A stretch of DNA of 64,000 nt from a virus: the IMG/VR virus record IMGVR_UViG_3300049629_001818, positions 46,212 to 110,211 of that record. One strand, written 5' to 3'. The position numbers were made by a program, and so were the translations under genes. Below are positions 1 through 7,508 of the stretch, one piece after another. Positions within the stretch are counted from its first letter, which is position 1. Every line of letters begins with the position of its first letter. The notes under the pieces are model-generated. The model was not told the DNA's origin. It saw only the letters and a list, made by a program, of their open reading frames with translations, and did no database searches.

Positions 1-1
1 A

Positions 2-109
2 GCTTCGAACGCTGATCCCTATCGTATTGTAAGAGTAATATCTGAAGCTCTTGAAATAGCAGAAAAGAGTTTCATCGGTCAAGCTGGAGCTACAATGAAT
101 ATCGCCTAA
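2..109 (+). CDS. C-terminal end of an unidentified protein (partial)
   Basis: An open frame enters from the left edge and ends at TAA 107-109, giving the last 35 residues of a protein. The tail is mildly helical (SEALEIAEKSFIGQAGATMN) and then stops. The next gene starts 17 nt downstream on the same strand, which fits an operon. Too little is present to name it, and the upstream sequence is outside the window. Confidence 0.6.
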   Translation, partial: ASNADPYRIVRVISEALEIAEKSFIGQAGATMNIA

Positions 110-126
110 CCTTGTAAAAAATATTT

Positions 127-540
127 ATGTTTTCAACACAATCAGATTACTACACAACTCTCTCTACTACCTTTTCATCAGATACTCTGCCAATAACATC
201 ATCAGAGATTGAACATCTATTGACTGACAAAAAACTCTGGAACTTTGATGAATCAGAAGCTAGGCATCTAGATGAATATTTTGAGAACTTATTTGGAAAA
301 GGAGAGGTCGATCGGTTACAATTTGAGAATACACTTCGAAACACAAGAAGCACCGGTGTAGTAAGGTATCCTTACTGGCATACAAACGAGACTAAAATTT
401 CAGTTAAAAAAGTTTCAGACCAAAGTTATCTAGTTGAGATTCAAGGAACTAATTTTGGTAATCGTTTTTTTAGAGCGTATCTTTGCTCTAATCTAAAGAG
501 TGTAAAATCATTAAAATACAAAGAGTTACAATATGCCTAA
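127..540 (+). CDS. Hypothetical protein, 137 aa
   Basis: I do not recognise this protein. It is a small soluble protein with no membrane segment or signal peptide. The first third is Ser/Thr-rich and acidic, and the rest looks alpha/beta. The ATG follows an A/T-rich leader with no Shine-Dalgarno sequence, as throughout the window. The stop overlaps the next start by 8 nt, so the two are probably co-translated. No catalytic motif is visible. Confidence 0.7.
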   Translation: MFSTQSDYYTTLSTTFSSDTLPITSSEIEHLLTDKKLWNFDESEARHLDEYFENLFGKGEVDRLQFENTLRNTRSTGVVRYPYWHTNETKISVKKVSDQSYLVEIQGTNFGNRFFRAYLCSNLKSVKSLKYKELQYA

Positions 541-1123
541 AAAGTTACAAATATCCGTAGAAACTAAAGATCCACTATTTTTTTCGAGGGTTTCACAAAT
601 ACATAAACTCAATCTTGAGATCAAAGAAAGAGAGAACATCGTATCTACTCTGACCGACCAAGTCAAAGAAGTAGCTAAAGTCGAGTGGTGCCGGATGTAT
701 GAAAATTCTCGTATGAATCCAGGTTCTCTGAAAGTTTATTCACAAAGAGAAAGTGAAGTTTCAAGTGTTCTTTTCGTTCCGAGTGATAGGTATATCTCTC
801 TAAATGAGACCACTAAATCTTTGGTCGAATCTGAACTTGGTAGAGATGCTATTCAAGAAACACACGAATGGTCTATATCCTCTGAAATGGTAGAGAAGTA
901 TCTACCTATACTACAAGAGATGATCGGAATGTCAGATGAAATATCACCAGAAGACAAATCCAAAATACTTACAGAAACTATCAAATATTCCATAAAACCC
1001 GGAACTATTGATAATCTATCCAATCTAGGTCAGGTTGAAAAGGTTTTTGAGCGTGTCAAGCCTGTTGTCTCCCTAAAAAACATACAAGTCGAAAAAAACT
1101 TTTCAGATTCTTTGGATATTTAG
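533..1123 (+). CDS. Hypothetical protein, 196 aa
   Basis: Unrecognised soluble protein. The N-terminal 50 residues are charged and likely helical (IHKLNLEIKERENIVSTL), and the middle is acidic. It starts inside the 3' end of the preceding gene (8-nt overlap) and ends with TAG 6 nt before the next frame, so positions 127-1492 read as one tight operon. Nothing suggests a specific function. Confidence 0.7.
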   Translation: MPKKLQISVETKDPLFFSRVSQIHKLNLEIKERENIVSTLTDQVKEVAKVEWCRMYENSRMNPGSLKVYSQRESEVSSVLFVPSDRYISLNETTKSLVESELGRDAIQETHEWSISSEMVEKYLPILQEMIGMSDEISPEDKSKILTETIKYSIKPGTIDNLSNLGQVEKVFERVKPVVSLKNIQVEKNFSDSLDI

Positions 1124-1129
1124 AAAATC

Positions 1130-1492
1130 TTGGATATATTTGCTGGACTAAAAACAAAAAAGATGTTTAGACAAAAAATTCAAGATCTCCAATCAGAAAT
1201 GATCAACCTTATCGCACAGAAGGTAAGTTTTTTAATCGAAGACAAAGATTCCAGGCTTAATCTTCCAACCTCTTTTCGTTTAGATAGATTAGTAAATGGA
1301 TACGACGATGCCTATGATACTGAATCGTTAAGTATTTGTAGTTTAGGATACCACAATAATAAAGTTTGTCTTATCTCTCAAGAAGAGGATTATATCAATC
1401 TTGGTAGTTGTGATGTCTATAATCTAGCCTGGGTATTAGACCAGTTGATTTCTGGATCGGTAAAGTTAGAATCCAATCAATATCCTTTCTAA
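1130..1492 (+). CDS. Hypothetical protein, 120 aa
   Basis: Unrecognised protein of up to 120 aa. The frame can open at TTG 1130, but an in-frame ATG at 1163 (MFRQKIQDLQSEM...) gives a 109-residue product beginning with a helical segment and is a reasonable alternative start. Co-directional with and immediately downstream of the 533-1123 gene. The next gene has its own promoter, so this is likely the operon end. Confidence 0.6.
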   Translation: MDIFAGLKTKKMFRQKIQDLQSEMINLIAQKVSFLIEDKDSRLNLPTSFRLDRLVNGYDDAYDTESLSICSLGYHNNKVCLISQEEDYINLGSCDVYNLAWVLDQLISGSVKLESNQYPF

Positions 1493-1510
1493 AAATATTT
1501 TCATTAAATA

Positions 1511-1542
1511 TTTGTTTTCTACCAAAAATCTTCTTATCTTTG
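1511..1542 (+). promoter_or_regulatory. Bacteroidetes-type (host sigma) promoter
   Basis: TTTG at 1511-1514, then exactly 20 nt, then TATCTTTG at 1535-1542. This matches the Bacteroidetes primary-sigma consensus (TTTG near -33 and TAnnTTTG near -7). It lies 16 nt before the ATG of the AAA+ gene and gives a short A-rich leader. It is the best plus-strand host-type promoter in the window. Confidence 0.85.
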
Positions 1543-1558
1543 TAAAAAAAAACGAACT

Positions 1559-2746
1559 ATGGCTAAAATGTCTCCAAAAAATCCAAATCCACTTCCAGTG
1601 ACCACAGCTCTTCCCGAAGAGATCTCCCAAAGAATGCGGGAACTCACCCGTAGAGAGCGTTTATATTTTATGTGTATGTGGCCTAAGAGTGGTGTTCTTT
1701 ATATTACCTCAAAACCTGGTATCGCTAAATCAGCTATCGCCAGGTCTATCGCAGACAAGATGAATTTCCAGTATATGGATTTACGTCTATCGATGTCTGA
1801 TGAAACCGACTTTAAGTTTCCCTACCTTAAAGAAGTAGATATCGATGGTGTCTCTAGGAAGTGTCACGGATATTCTACACCAGAGTGGGCTCTGAAAGCT
1901 AACTCTCAACCCACCATTATTCACTTCGAAGAGTTGAACAGAGCTCCGCAATTTGTAAGAAACGCAGCTCTTCAGATCTTACTTGAGCGTGAGATTGGTG
2001 ACTTCAAGTTTAATAGTAACGTTTTAATGATGGCCTCTGGTAACCTTGGTGACGAAGATGGAACAGACGTAGAAGAGTTCGACAATGCGTTGAACAACCG
2101 TCTTATTCATATGTCTCACTCACTCTCTGCGAACGATTGGCAAACAGACTTTGCGTCAAAGTGGGTTCACCCCTTGATTATCTCTTATCTTAAAGCTTAC
2201 CCTGATAAGCTGTATCAGAATCCAACCGAAAATACAAAAGCATACGCTACACCTCGTTCTTGGACTTTCTTGAGTGATTTTATTGTTCAGAACTTCGGTA
2301 AAGAATCTTCAGTGAATATGTTCATTGATTATCTACGAGAAGTTTCCCACTCGTATGTTGGAAATGGAGCTCAACGTTTTCTACAATATTGTGAAGAAAT
2401 GATGAGTGTGAGTATTCGTGACGTTCTCAATAGGTATGATGAGGTTTCAGAAATACTAGATAAATACAACCGTGATAAGAACTCTGAACTTGTTCAATCC
2501 TTAAAAGAACCAGAATTTGCTGTTGGTAATCTATCCGATAAGCAACTAACAAACCTCACAAAGTTTCTAAAGCGTCTTGGTGATGATGAACTCACAGCTT
2601 ATCTACTATGGATTTTAGACGACCCAACGGATCAAATCTCAAACCCAAAGGTGAAAAAATTCCTTAGCGCCTTCAAAGATGTCCTACTGAACATTCAACG
2701 GATCAACAAACCACCAACTACTACCGAGAGTAAGGTAAAAATGTAA
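1559..2746 (+). CDS. MoxR/CobS-like AAA+ ATPase
   Basis: A 395-aa AAA+ ATPase of the dynein-related (AAA_5, MoxR/CobS) type. A Walker A variant SKPGIAKSA lies at residues 51-59, Walker B IIHFEE at 120-125, a sensor-1-like ASGN at 159-162, and an N-N-R candidate arginine finger at 179-181. Such ATPases remodel partner proteins, often with a VWA-domain partner; T4-like cyanophages carry a related CobS-like protein. No VWA partner is visible nearby, so the substrate is unknown. The C-terminal 150 residues are helical and unassigned. It has its own host-type promoter and a following hairpin terminator, so it can be expressed alone and probably early. Confidence 0.85.
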   Translation: MAKMSPKNPNPLPVTTALPEEISQRMRELTRRERLYFMCMWPKSGVLYITSKPGIAKSAIARSIADKMNFQYMDLRLSMSDETDFKFPYLKEVDIDGVSRKCHGYSTPEWALKANSQPTIIHFEELNRAPQFVRNAALQILLEREIGDFKFNSNVLMMASGNLGDEDGTDVEEFDNALNNRLIHMSHSLSANDWQTDFASKWVHPLIISYLKAYPDKLYQNPTENTKAYATPRSWTFLSDFIVQNFGKESSVNMFIDYLREVSHSYVGNGAQRFLQYCEEMMSVSIRDVLNRYDEVSEILDKYNRDKNSELVQSLKEPEFAVGNLSDKQLTNLTKFLKRLGDDELTAYLLWILDDPTDQISNPKVKKFLSAFKDVLLNIQRINKPPTTTESKVKM

Positions 2747-2752
2747 GAAAAA

Positions 2753-2779
2753 AACCTGGATTCTGTCCAGGTTTTTTTT
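2753..2779 (+). terminator. Rho-independent terminator after the AAA+ gene
   Basis: Perfect 8-bp stem AACCTGGA (2753-2760) / TCCAGGTT (2766-2773) with a 5-nt loop, running into a T tract. It begins 6 nt after the TAA of the AAA+ ATPase. It is the only textbook intrinsic terminator I found in the window. Confidence 0.88.
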
Positions 2780-2823
2780 CTTTTTTGTTCGCAACCTTTT
2801 AAGATAAAATCATAAAATAACAA

Positions 2824-3414
2824 ATGTCAAATTTCCAAAAGAAAATAGAGTGTAATATAATCGGTCTATCACAGACCCAATCGATGGGTGATAACTATAT
2901 CGTTGTTCTTGAAGAAGAGAGTGGTGATAGAAAACTACCGGTGATTGTTCGTGATAGAGAAGCTCAGTTTATCGCACTTCAACTTGAAAAAATAGAAACT
3001 CAAAAAGTTTTTGTTTGGGATCTTTTTGAATCGCTCTCAACTAATCACAACTTTACGATGGATGCGGTTTATTTACACTCTGTTTTCGAGGGAATTTTTT
3101 ATACTAAAGTTATTACAAACTCACAAGAAGGAGAAATTGAGATCAATGTAGGTGTAGGAGATGCTCTTTGTCTAGCAGCAAAACTAGAACTTCCTATTTA
3201 TGTTTCATCTGAAGTAATGGAAATCTACGGGTTGATCCCTGATCTAGATGAAGAGGCATCCGAACCTCAACAGCCAAAAAAACAAGGCTCTTCTCCTAAA
3301 GTAACTTTAGAAAATCTTCAGAAAATGCTCGATAAAGCACTCGAAGAAGAAGACTACGAGATCGCATCTCAGATCCGAGATAAAATAAAAGCAATGAAAG
3401 GAGAACTAGATTAA
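2824..3414 (+). CDS. Bifunctional nuclease family protein with UVR motif
   Basis: A 196-aa protein that looks like the BFN/DUF151 (DNase-RNase) family as found in Bacteroidetes: an N-terminal strand-rich domain of about 135 residues with the family-like segments VVLEEESGDRKLPVIV and GDALCLAAKLELPIYVSS, a Gln/Pro/Lys linker, then a C-terminal UvrB/UvrC-type helical hairpin (residues ~163-193, ALEEEDYEIASQIRDKI). The BFN domain has reported nuclease activity in other organisms; activity here is inferred. The length matches cellular Bacteroidetes homologues, suggesting acquisition from a host. Its stop overlaps the next start (TAATG). Confidence 0.8.
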   Translation: MSNFQKKIECNIIGLSQTQSMGDNYIVVLEEESGDRKLPVIVRDREAQFIALQLEKIETQKVFVWDLFESLSTNHNFTMDAVYLHSVFEGIFYTKVITNSQEGEIEINVGVGDALCLAAKLELPIYVSSEVMEIYGLIPDLDEEASEPQQPKKQGSSPKVTLENLQKMLDKALEEEDYEIASQIRDKIKAMKGELD

Positions 3415-4280
3415 TGTGCCTTCCCTATATCGGTGGTAAAAGTCAAATAGCTAAAAAGTTGATTATACCCGAAATACCAAAAAATATCAAAACTTATGTA
3501 GAAACTTTCTCGGGTATGTTCTGGACTTATTTCGGAATGAACTTGGATAACTACCCACACCTTGAAAGGATTGTCTATAACGATTTGAACCCCTTGAACT
3601 ACAATCTTTTTCTAAGTCTTCGTCAAGATCCTAAAGGTGTTTTAGAAATATGTAAAAGTTTTCCCTATCAAAAAAAGGGTGTAGGTTCATCTTTAGATAC
3701 TAAAAACTTTTTTTTACAATCTCAACGAGAGCTCTATGGTGATGAATCCAAAATAGAAGAAGTCCCAAATCTCGAAAGAGCTGCCAAACACGCGCTGATT
3801 CTTTCTAATATCTTCTCAGGAGCAAATCCCAAGACTTCAGGATATATTGATCTGAAGGGTAAATACCACTCGAAGTTTCAATCTTTTATCAATAAACTAG
3901 AGAATGATAAATGGTGCGAAAAGTTTTCTCTAATAACCGATGTTTATCGGCTTGATTTTGAACAGATCATTACTCTCTTAGATTCACCTGATACTTATTT
4001 CTATTGCGATCCACCCTATTGGAAAGTCGGTGAGGGATCCTACTATTCCAATCACGATTTTACTTCTCGAGACCATCTTCGTCTAGCAAATTGTCTAAAA
4101 TCAATCTCGGGAAAATTTTCACTATCTTATTATCCCTTTAATGAGCTCGAAGAGTGGTTTCCTAAGGATAGTTACCGATGGACTCAGCAAGAGTTCGCAA
4201 AAGCAGCGATGGCTAAAAGTGGACAAAAACAATCACGAGCAACCGAAGTTTTGGTGATGAACTACACAAACTTAACCTAA
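3414..4280 (+). CDS. dam: DNA adenine-N6 methyltransferase (Dam/D12 class)
   Basis: A 288-aa class D12 (Dam-like) methyltransferase. The N-terminal LPYIGGKSQIAKKL (residues 3-16) matches the family's SAM-binding opening. The following YVETFSGMFW occupies the position of the usual PFxGGG motif, and the catalytic DPPY sits near residues 199-202. The full expected length is present, so it is probably active. It would methylate adenine in phage DNA, protecting it from host restriction or marking it for repair. The target site cannot be read from sequence. It overlaps the upstream nuclease by one base, so the two are translationally coupled. Confidence 0.9.
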   Translation: MCLPYIGGKSQIAKKLIIPEIPKNIKTYVETFSGMFWTYFGMNLDNYPHLERIVYNDLNPLNYNLFLSLRQDPKGVLEICKSFPYQKKGVGSSLDTKNFFLQSQRELYGDESKIEEVPNLERAAKHALILSNIFSGANPKTSGYIDLKGKYHSKFQSFINKLENDKWCEKFSLITDVYRLDFEQIITLLDSPDTYFYCDPPYWKVGEGSYYSNHDFTSRDHLRLANCLKSISGKFSLSYYPFNELEEWFPKDSYRWTQQEFAKAAMAKSGQKQSRATEVLVMNYTNLT

Positions 4281-4310
4281 ATTTAATATACAACTCCATT
4301 CATTCCTCTC

Positions 4311-4318
4311 TATATTTG
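4311..4318 (+). promoter_or_regulatory. Possible host-type -7 element (TATATTTG)
   Basis: TATATTTG fits TAnnTTTG and lies 22 nt before the ATG at 4341, followed by an A-rich leader. There is no clear TTTG at the -33 position, so this is a weak call. Confidence 0.45.
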
Positions 4319-4340
4319 CTGAGTAGATAAAAATAAACTT

Positions 4341-5213
4341 ATGAATTGGATAATGTCAAATTTTAAGGCCTGGGATAGAGAGAAACTTTTTTCTCAAATC
4401 GAAAAAATCACCATTCATAAAGTCTCAAATACGGTAGTCACCAAGTGGGGTGACAGGGTAATTTCAACAAGGGAAGTATCGGATAAATACGAGATATTTG
4501 ATATTACTTCTTTCATGAAAGAAAAGATTCTTGAAATCGAACAAAATTTTACTATTAGTTTTTATCGACTACAAATTCGTGGTGGTGTTCAGTCCTTAAC
4601 CCTACTTTCAGATCAAGTTGAAGTAGCTGGATCTTTTTGGAACAAAAGTTTTTACATTCTGTCTTCTTCTGATAAATCAAGAGCTCTCCAGCTGAATATC
4701 GGACTACAATCACAAGACAGCAATAAACAAATCGTTTTTTCAGATAGAAACTTTTCCCTCTATAAGAAACATTTGACTGGTGTAACAAGAGCGGCTGATA
4801 AAGTTTCATCAAATCTAGTAAGTGAAACTTTTTTAGAACAAATCTCAGCTATCAACAGTTTGGTTGGTCAAAGAGTTATGATTTCAAATATCAGGCGTAT
4901 TCTTTGTGAAAAGGATAATAAATCAGATCACAAAAAGTTTGATGCCTTTAAGAAAGTTTTAATTTTTGGTCGTAGGATACTAAAGGATTTAACACCTTCG
5001 CAAAAACAAGTTTTATATACACAGAGTAAAGATATTATTTTCACTAGAGAAAATGATTTTAGCCTAGACGCGTTTGATGTTTTTACACTATATTTACAGA
5101 TATTTTCTAACGAAGATTCTCACGTTATAAAAAAAGAAGCACAAAAAATTATGCGTATGACAACTTGTTTTATTCGTAACGAAAAACTCGACTTTCTTCT
5201 TCAAACCACTTAA
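4341..5213 (+). CDS. Hypothetical protein, 290 aa
   Basis: Unrecognised protein. The N-terminal half (ISTREVSDKYEIFDIT..., FYRLQIRGGVQSLTLL) loosely recalls the DUF932-type proteins common in phages and plasmids, but I would not assign it on that. The C-terminal half is helical. A second ATG at 4353 gives MSNFKAWDREKLF, which resembles an N-terminal motif seen in several other proteins here. It is followed 8 nt later by the 5222 gene, so they form an operon. Confidence 0.75.
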   Translation: MNWIMSNFKAWDREKLFSQIEKITIHKVSNTVVTKWGDRVISTREVSDKYEIFDITSFMKEKILEIEQNFTISFYRLQIRGGVQSLTLLSDQVEVAGSFWNKSFYILSSSDKSRALQLNIGLQSQDSNKQIVFSDRNFSLYKKHLTGVTRAADKVSSNLVSETFLEQISAINSLVGQRVMISNIRRILCEKDNKSDHKKFDAFKKVLIFGRRILKDLTPSQKQVLYTQSKDIIFTRENDFSLDAFDVFTLYLQIFSNEDSHVIKKEAQKIMRMTTCFIRNEKLDFLLQTT

Positions 5214-5221
5214 TAAAAAAA

Positions 5222-6775
5222 ATGGAACCAACTTATTTCAAACCAGAAATCTCACCCGAGCTTCACAATCTTCTTGAAGCTATATCTTCTAAATCTTACT
5301 ACGCGAGGATTCTTCTTGAGGGTAGAATACCTCTTGATGAAATCGTAGAAGATCCTGTCAACTACTTAGGCATTTCGATTTCTGATCCTTCAAAACTTTC
5401 CTACCTTACACACGATAGGTTTGAGAAGATTTCTCAAGATGAGATTTGGTCTTCATCAAAGCGTTATCAAACAAAACCATCTGGTGTTATTTCTAAGATT
5501 TTTAGAAAAATTGACTATCAAGAAATGGAAATATTCATCGATAGTATCAAATCTCACGGATCTAAACTACATACCCAGTTTTCCATCGCCACTGGTGAGG
5601 AAATCACATGGTGGTATGATGAAGAAAGTTACGATAAGCGAACACACGGTAGCTTGAACTCGTCTTGTATGAAGCATAAATCTTGTCAGGAGTTCTTTGA
5701 TCTCTACACGAAAAATAGTGGAACTATCGATCTACTTATTCTTCGTGATAAAATTTTCGGAACACTCTTAGGAAGAGCTCTTCTTTGGGAAGTCGATGGT
5801 GGTCTGAAAATCATGGATAGAATCTACACAACCAACGATTCTGTGTATCGTGGACTCTTTAAAGACTTTGCTACAGAAAACGGATACTACTGCCGCGCTG
5901 AACAGAGTTGGAACTCTTCTTTATGGTTTATGGTAGATGGAAAGCGTCAATACCTTGAACTTTCGGTAAAACTTGATACTACCGATATTAGTAGATTTCC
6001 CTATTTAGATACGTTCAAGTTTTTTGACCTGGATAGTAAAACTTTCTACAACTATCATCCAAAAAATAGTGAGAGAATCGTAGTAATGACCTCTTCTAGT
6101 GGATCTTTTAATCCCAGTAGTTCACTTGAGCAAAGTCAAGAGGACTTGAACTACTACAATAGTTCAGATGTAATCTATCTAGATTATCGTGATATCAGAG
6201 TTCATAGAAACCGTGTTGTTTCATCTGATATTCTTAATCGATGGATTCATGTTGATGATTGTAGATATTCTGATAAAATTGAAGATCATCTTTTCTCAGG
6301 AAAATGGGAAGAGCTCAACGGTGATATTGAAAATTCAGATGTAGCAGATCTGAAAATGAAAAAAGTAGAGAAATTCAGAGAGTTATTAACTGAAAGAAAT
6401 CCTTACAGAAGATTTCTACATCAACAAACGATCGAGATTCAACGACCCGAACCCGAACTAGGTAATGAAAATAATGCAGCGGTAGATATAAATGTATCAG
6501 AAGACCCATCTGAACAGGTTGTATATGAGGAATCTATGGGCGATATTACAGGGCACTTGGATACACGAAGACTCCGATCCGATATAGTCGTAGACCGGGA
6601 CCGTTCTGAATTACTCAGAAATTCTGAATTACTCAGACAAGAATTAGCTTCTCAACTCAGAGTTTCTATAAATATGATTAGAAACAGAGAGGAAACTTTT
6701 ATTGAGACACCATCATCTCTTCTAGACTATAATCCAGATGACGAACAAGATAGCAACCCAGAATCTCAAGGATAG
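5222..6775 (+). CDS. Hypothetical protein, 517 aa, in the DNA-metabolism operon
   Basis: Large soluble protein without a recognised domain. Residues ~140-200 hold a conserved-looking block: GSLNSSCMKHKSC, then ILRDKIFGTLLGRALLWEV and MDRIYT. This Cys-Met and 'LGRALLW' pattern recalls unassigned phage proteins. The C-terminal 150 residues are acidic and low in predicted structure. The 3' end contains the start of the RecB-like nuclease (38-nt overlap), which ties its expression to DNA processing. No nucleotide-binding or metal motif is visible. Confidence 0.75.
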   Translation: MEPTYFKPEISPELHNLLEAISSKSYYARILLEGRIPLDEIVEDPVNYLGISISDPSKLSYLTHDRFEKISQDEIWSSSKRYQTKPSGVISKIFRKIDYQEMEIFIDSIKSHGSKLHTQFSIATGEEITWWYDEESYDKRTHGSLNSSCMKHKSCQEFFDLYTKNSGTIDLLILRDKIFGTLLGRALLWEVDGGLKIMDRIYTTNDSVYRGLFKDFATENGYYCRAEQSWNSSLWFMVDGKRQYLELSVKLDTTDISRFPYLDTFKFFDLDSKTFYNYHPKNSERIVVMTSSSGSFNPSSSLEQSQEDLNYYNSSDVIYLDYRDIRVHRNRVVSSDILNRWIHVDDCRYSDKIEDHLFSGKWEELNGDIENSDVADLKMKKVEKFRELLTERNPYRRFLHQQTIEIQRPEPELGNENNAAVDINVSEDPSEQVVYEESMGDITGHLDTRRLRSDIVVDRDRSELLRNSELLRQELASQLRVSINMIRNREETFIETPSSLLDYNPDDEQDSNPESQG

Positions 6776-7508
6776 ATTAGAAGTTTTCAAGGATAAAGAG
6801 TTTGTCTTTAACGAGGCAGCTCACCGATATTATTATAGAGATACTGAACTTACTTCAGTTACTAAATATATCTCGAGATTTCATAAAAAATTCGACGAAG
6901 ATTTTTGGGCAAAAAAACGGAGCGAAAAAACTGGAGTTCCAGTAGAAGAGATTTTATTAGAATGGAAAACTGGTGCCAAAATATCCACCGATCTTGGAAC
7001 TTCAGTTCATAAGTGGGTCGAGAACTACTACAACGGCATTTATCAAGAACTACCTACAGATATTGAAGCTGTTCGTAGAATCAACAAATTCAATCTTTTC
7101 TGGGCTAAGTATCTAAAAAACTTTGAGCCAGTCGTGTTTGAACTTAAAGTTTTCTCTGGTGAGCTTGGTCTTGCTGGAACGATTGATTCTATTTTTCTAA
7201 AAGGTGATATACCATTTATTATTGATTGGAAATCCAATAAAAAGTTCACTGGTGTAGATGAATCTGAAAAATGTTGGGAAAAACTCCTACCTCCTTTCCA
7301 AGATTGGTGTAAAACTCACCTCAATGAATATTCGATTCAGATTTCACTCTACCGTCTTATCCTAGAGGGTAAAGGTATTATCATACCATCGGGATATCTC
7401 GTTCATTTAGGACCAGAGGGCGACGAAGCTAAGATATACAAATGTCATGATTATCTACCAATTTTGAGGGAACATTTCTACGGTAAAAGTGATGATTTAT
7501 TCGGTTAG
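6738..7508 (+). CDS. PD-(D/E)XK nuclease, RecB/Cas4-like
   Basis: A 256-aa single-domain nuclease of the RecB-like PD-(D/E)XK superfamily. GTSVH with His91 matches the family's helix-1 His, and GTIDSIF (Asp150) followed by FIIDWKSNKKF (Asp163, Lys165) gives the metal-binding core. The RecB-type QxxxY appears as IQISLYRLIL. Such phage nucleases act as 5'-3' or end-processing exonucleases in recombination or DNA degradation; the exact polarity is unknown. The start at 6738 lies inside the upstream gene. The 3' end overlaps the convergent LamG adhesin by 4 nt. Confidence 0.85.
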   Translation: MTNKIATQNLKDRLEVFKDKEFVFNEAAHRYYYRDTELTSVTKYISRFHKKFDEDFWAKKRSEKTGVPVEEILLEWKTGAKISTDLGTSVHKWVENYYNGIYQELPTDIEAVRRINKFNLFWAKYLKNFEPVVFELKVFSGELGLAGTIDSIFLKGDIPFIIDWKSNKKFTGVDESEKCWEKLLPPFQDWCKTHLNEYSIQISLYRLILEGKGIIIPSGYLVHLGPEGDEAKIYKCHDYLPILREHFYGKSDDLFG

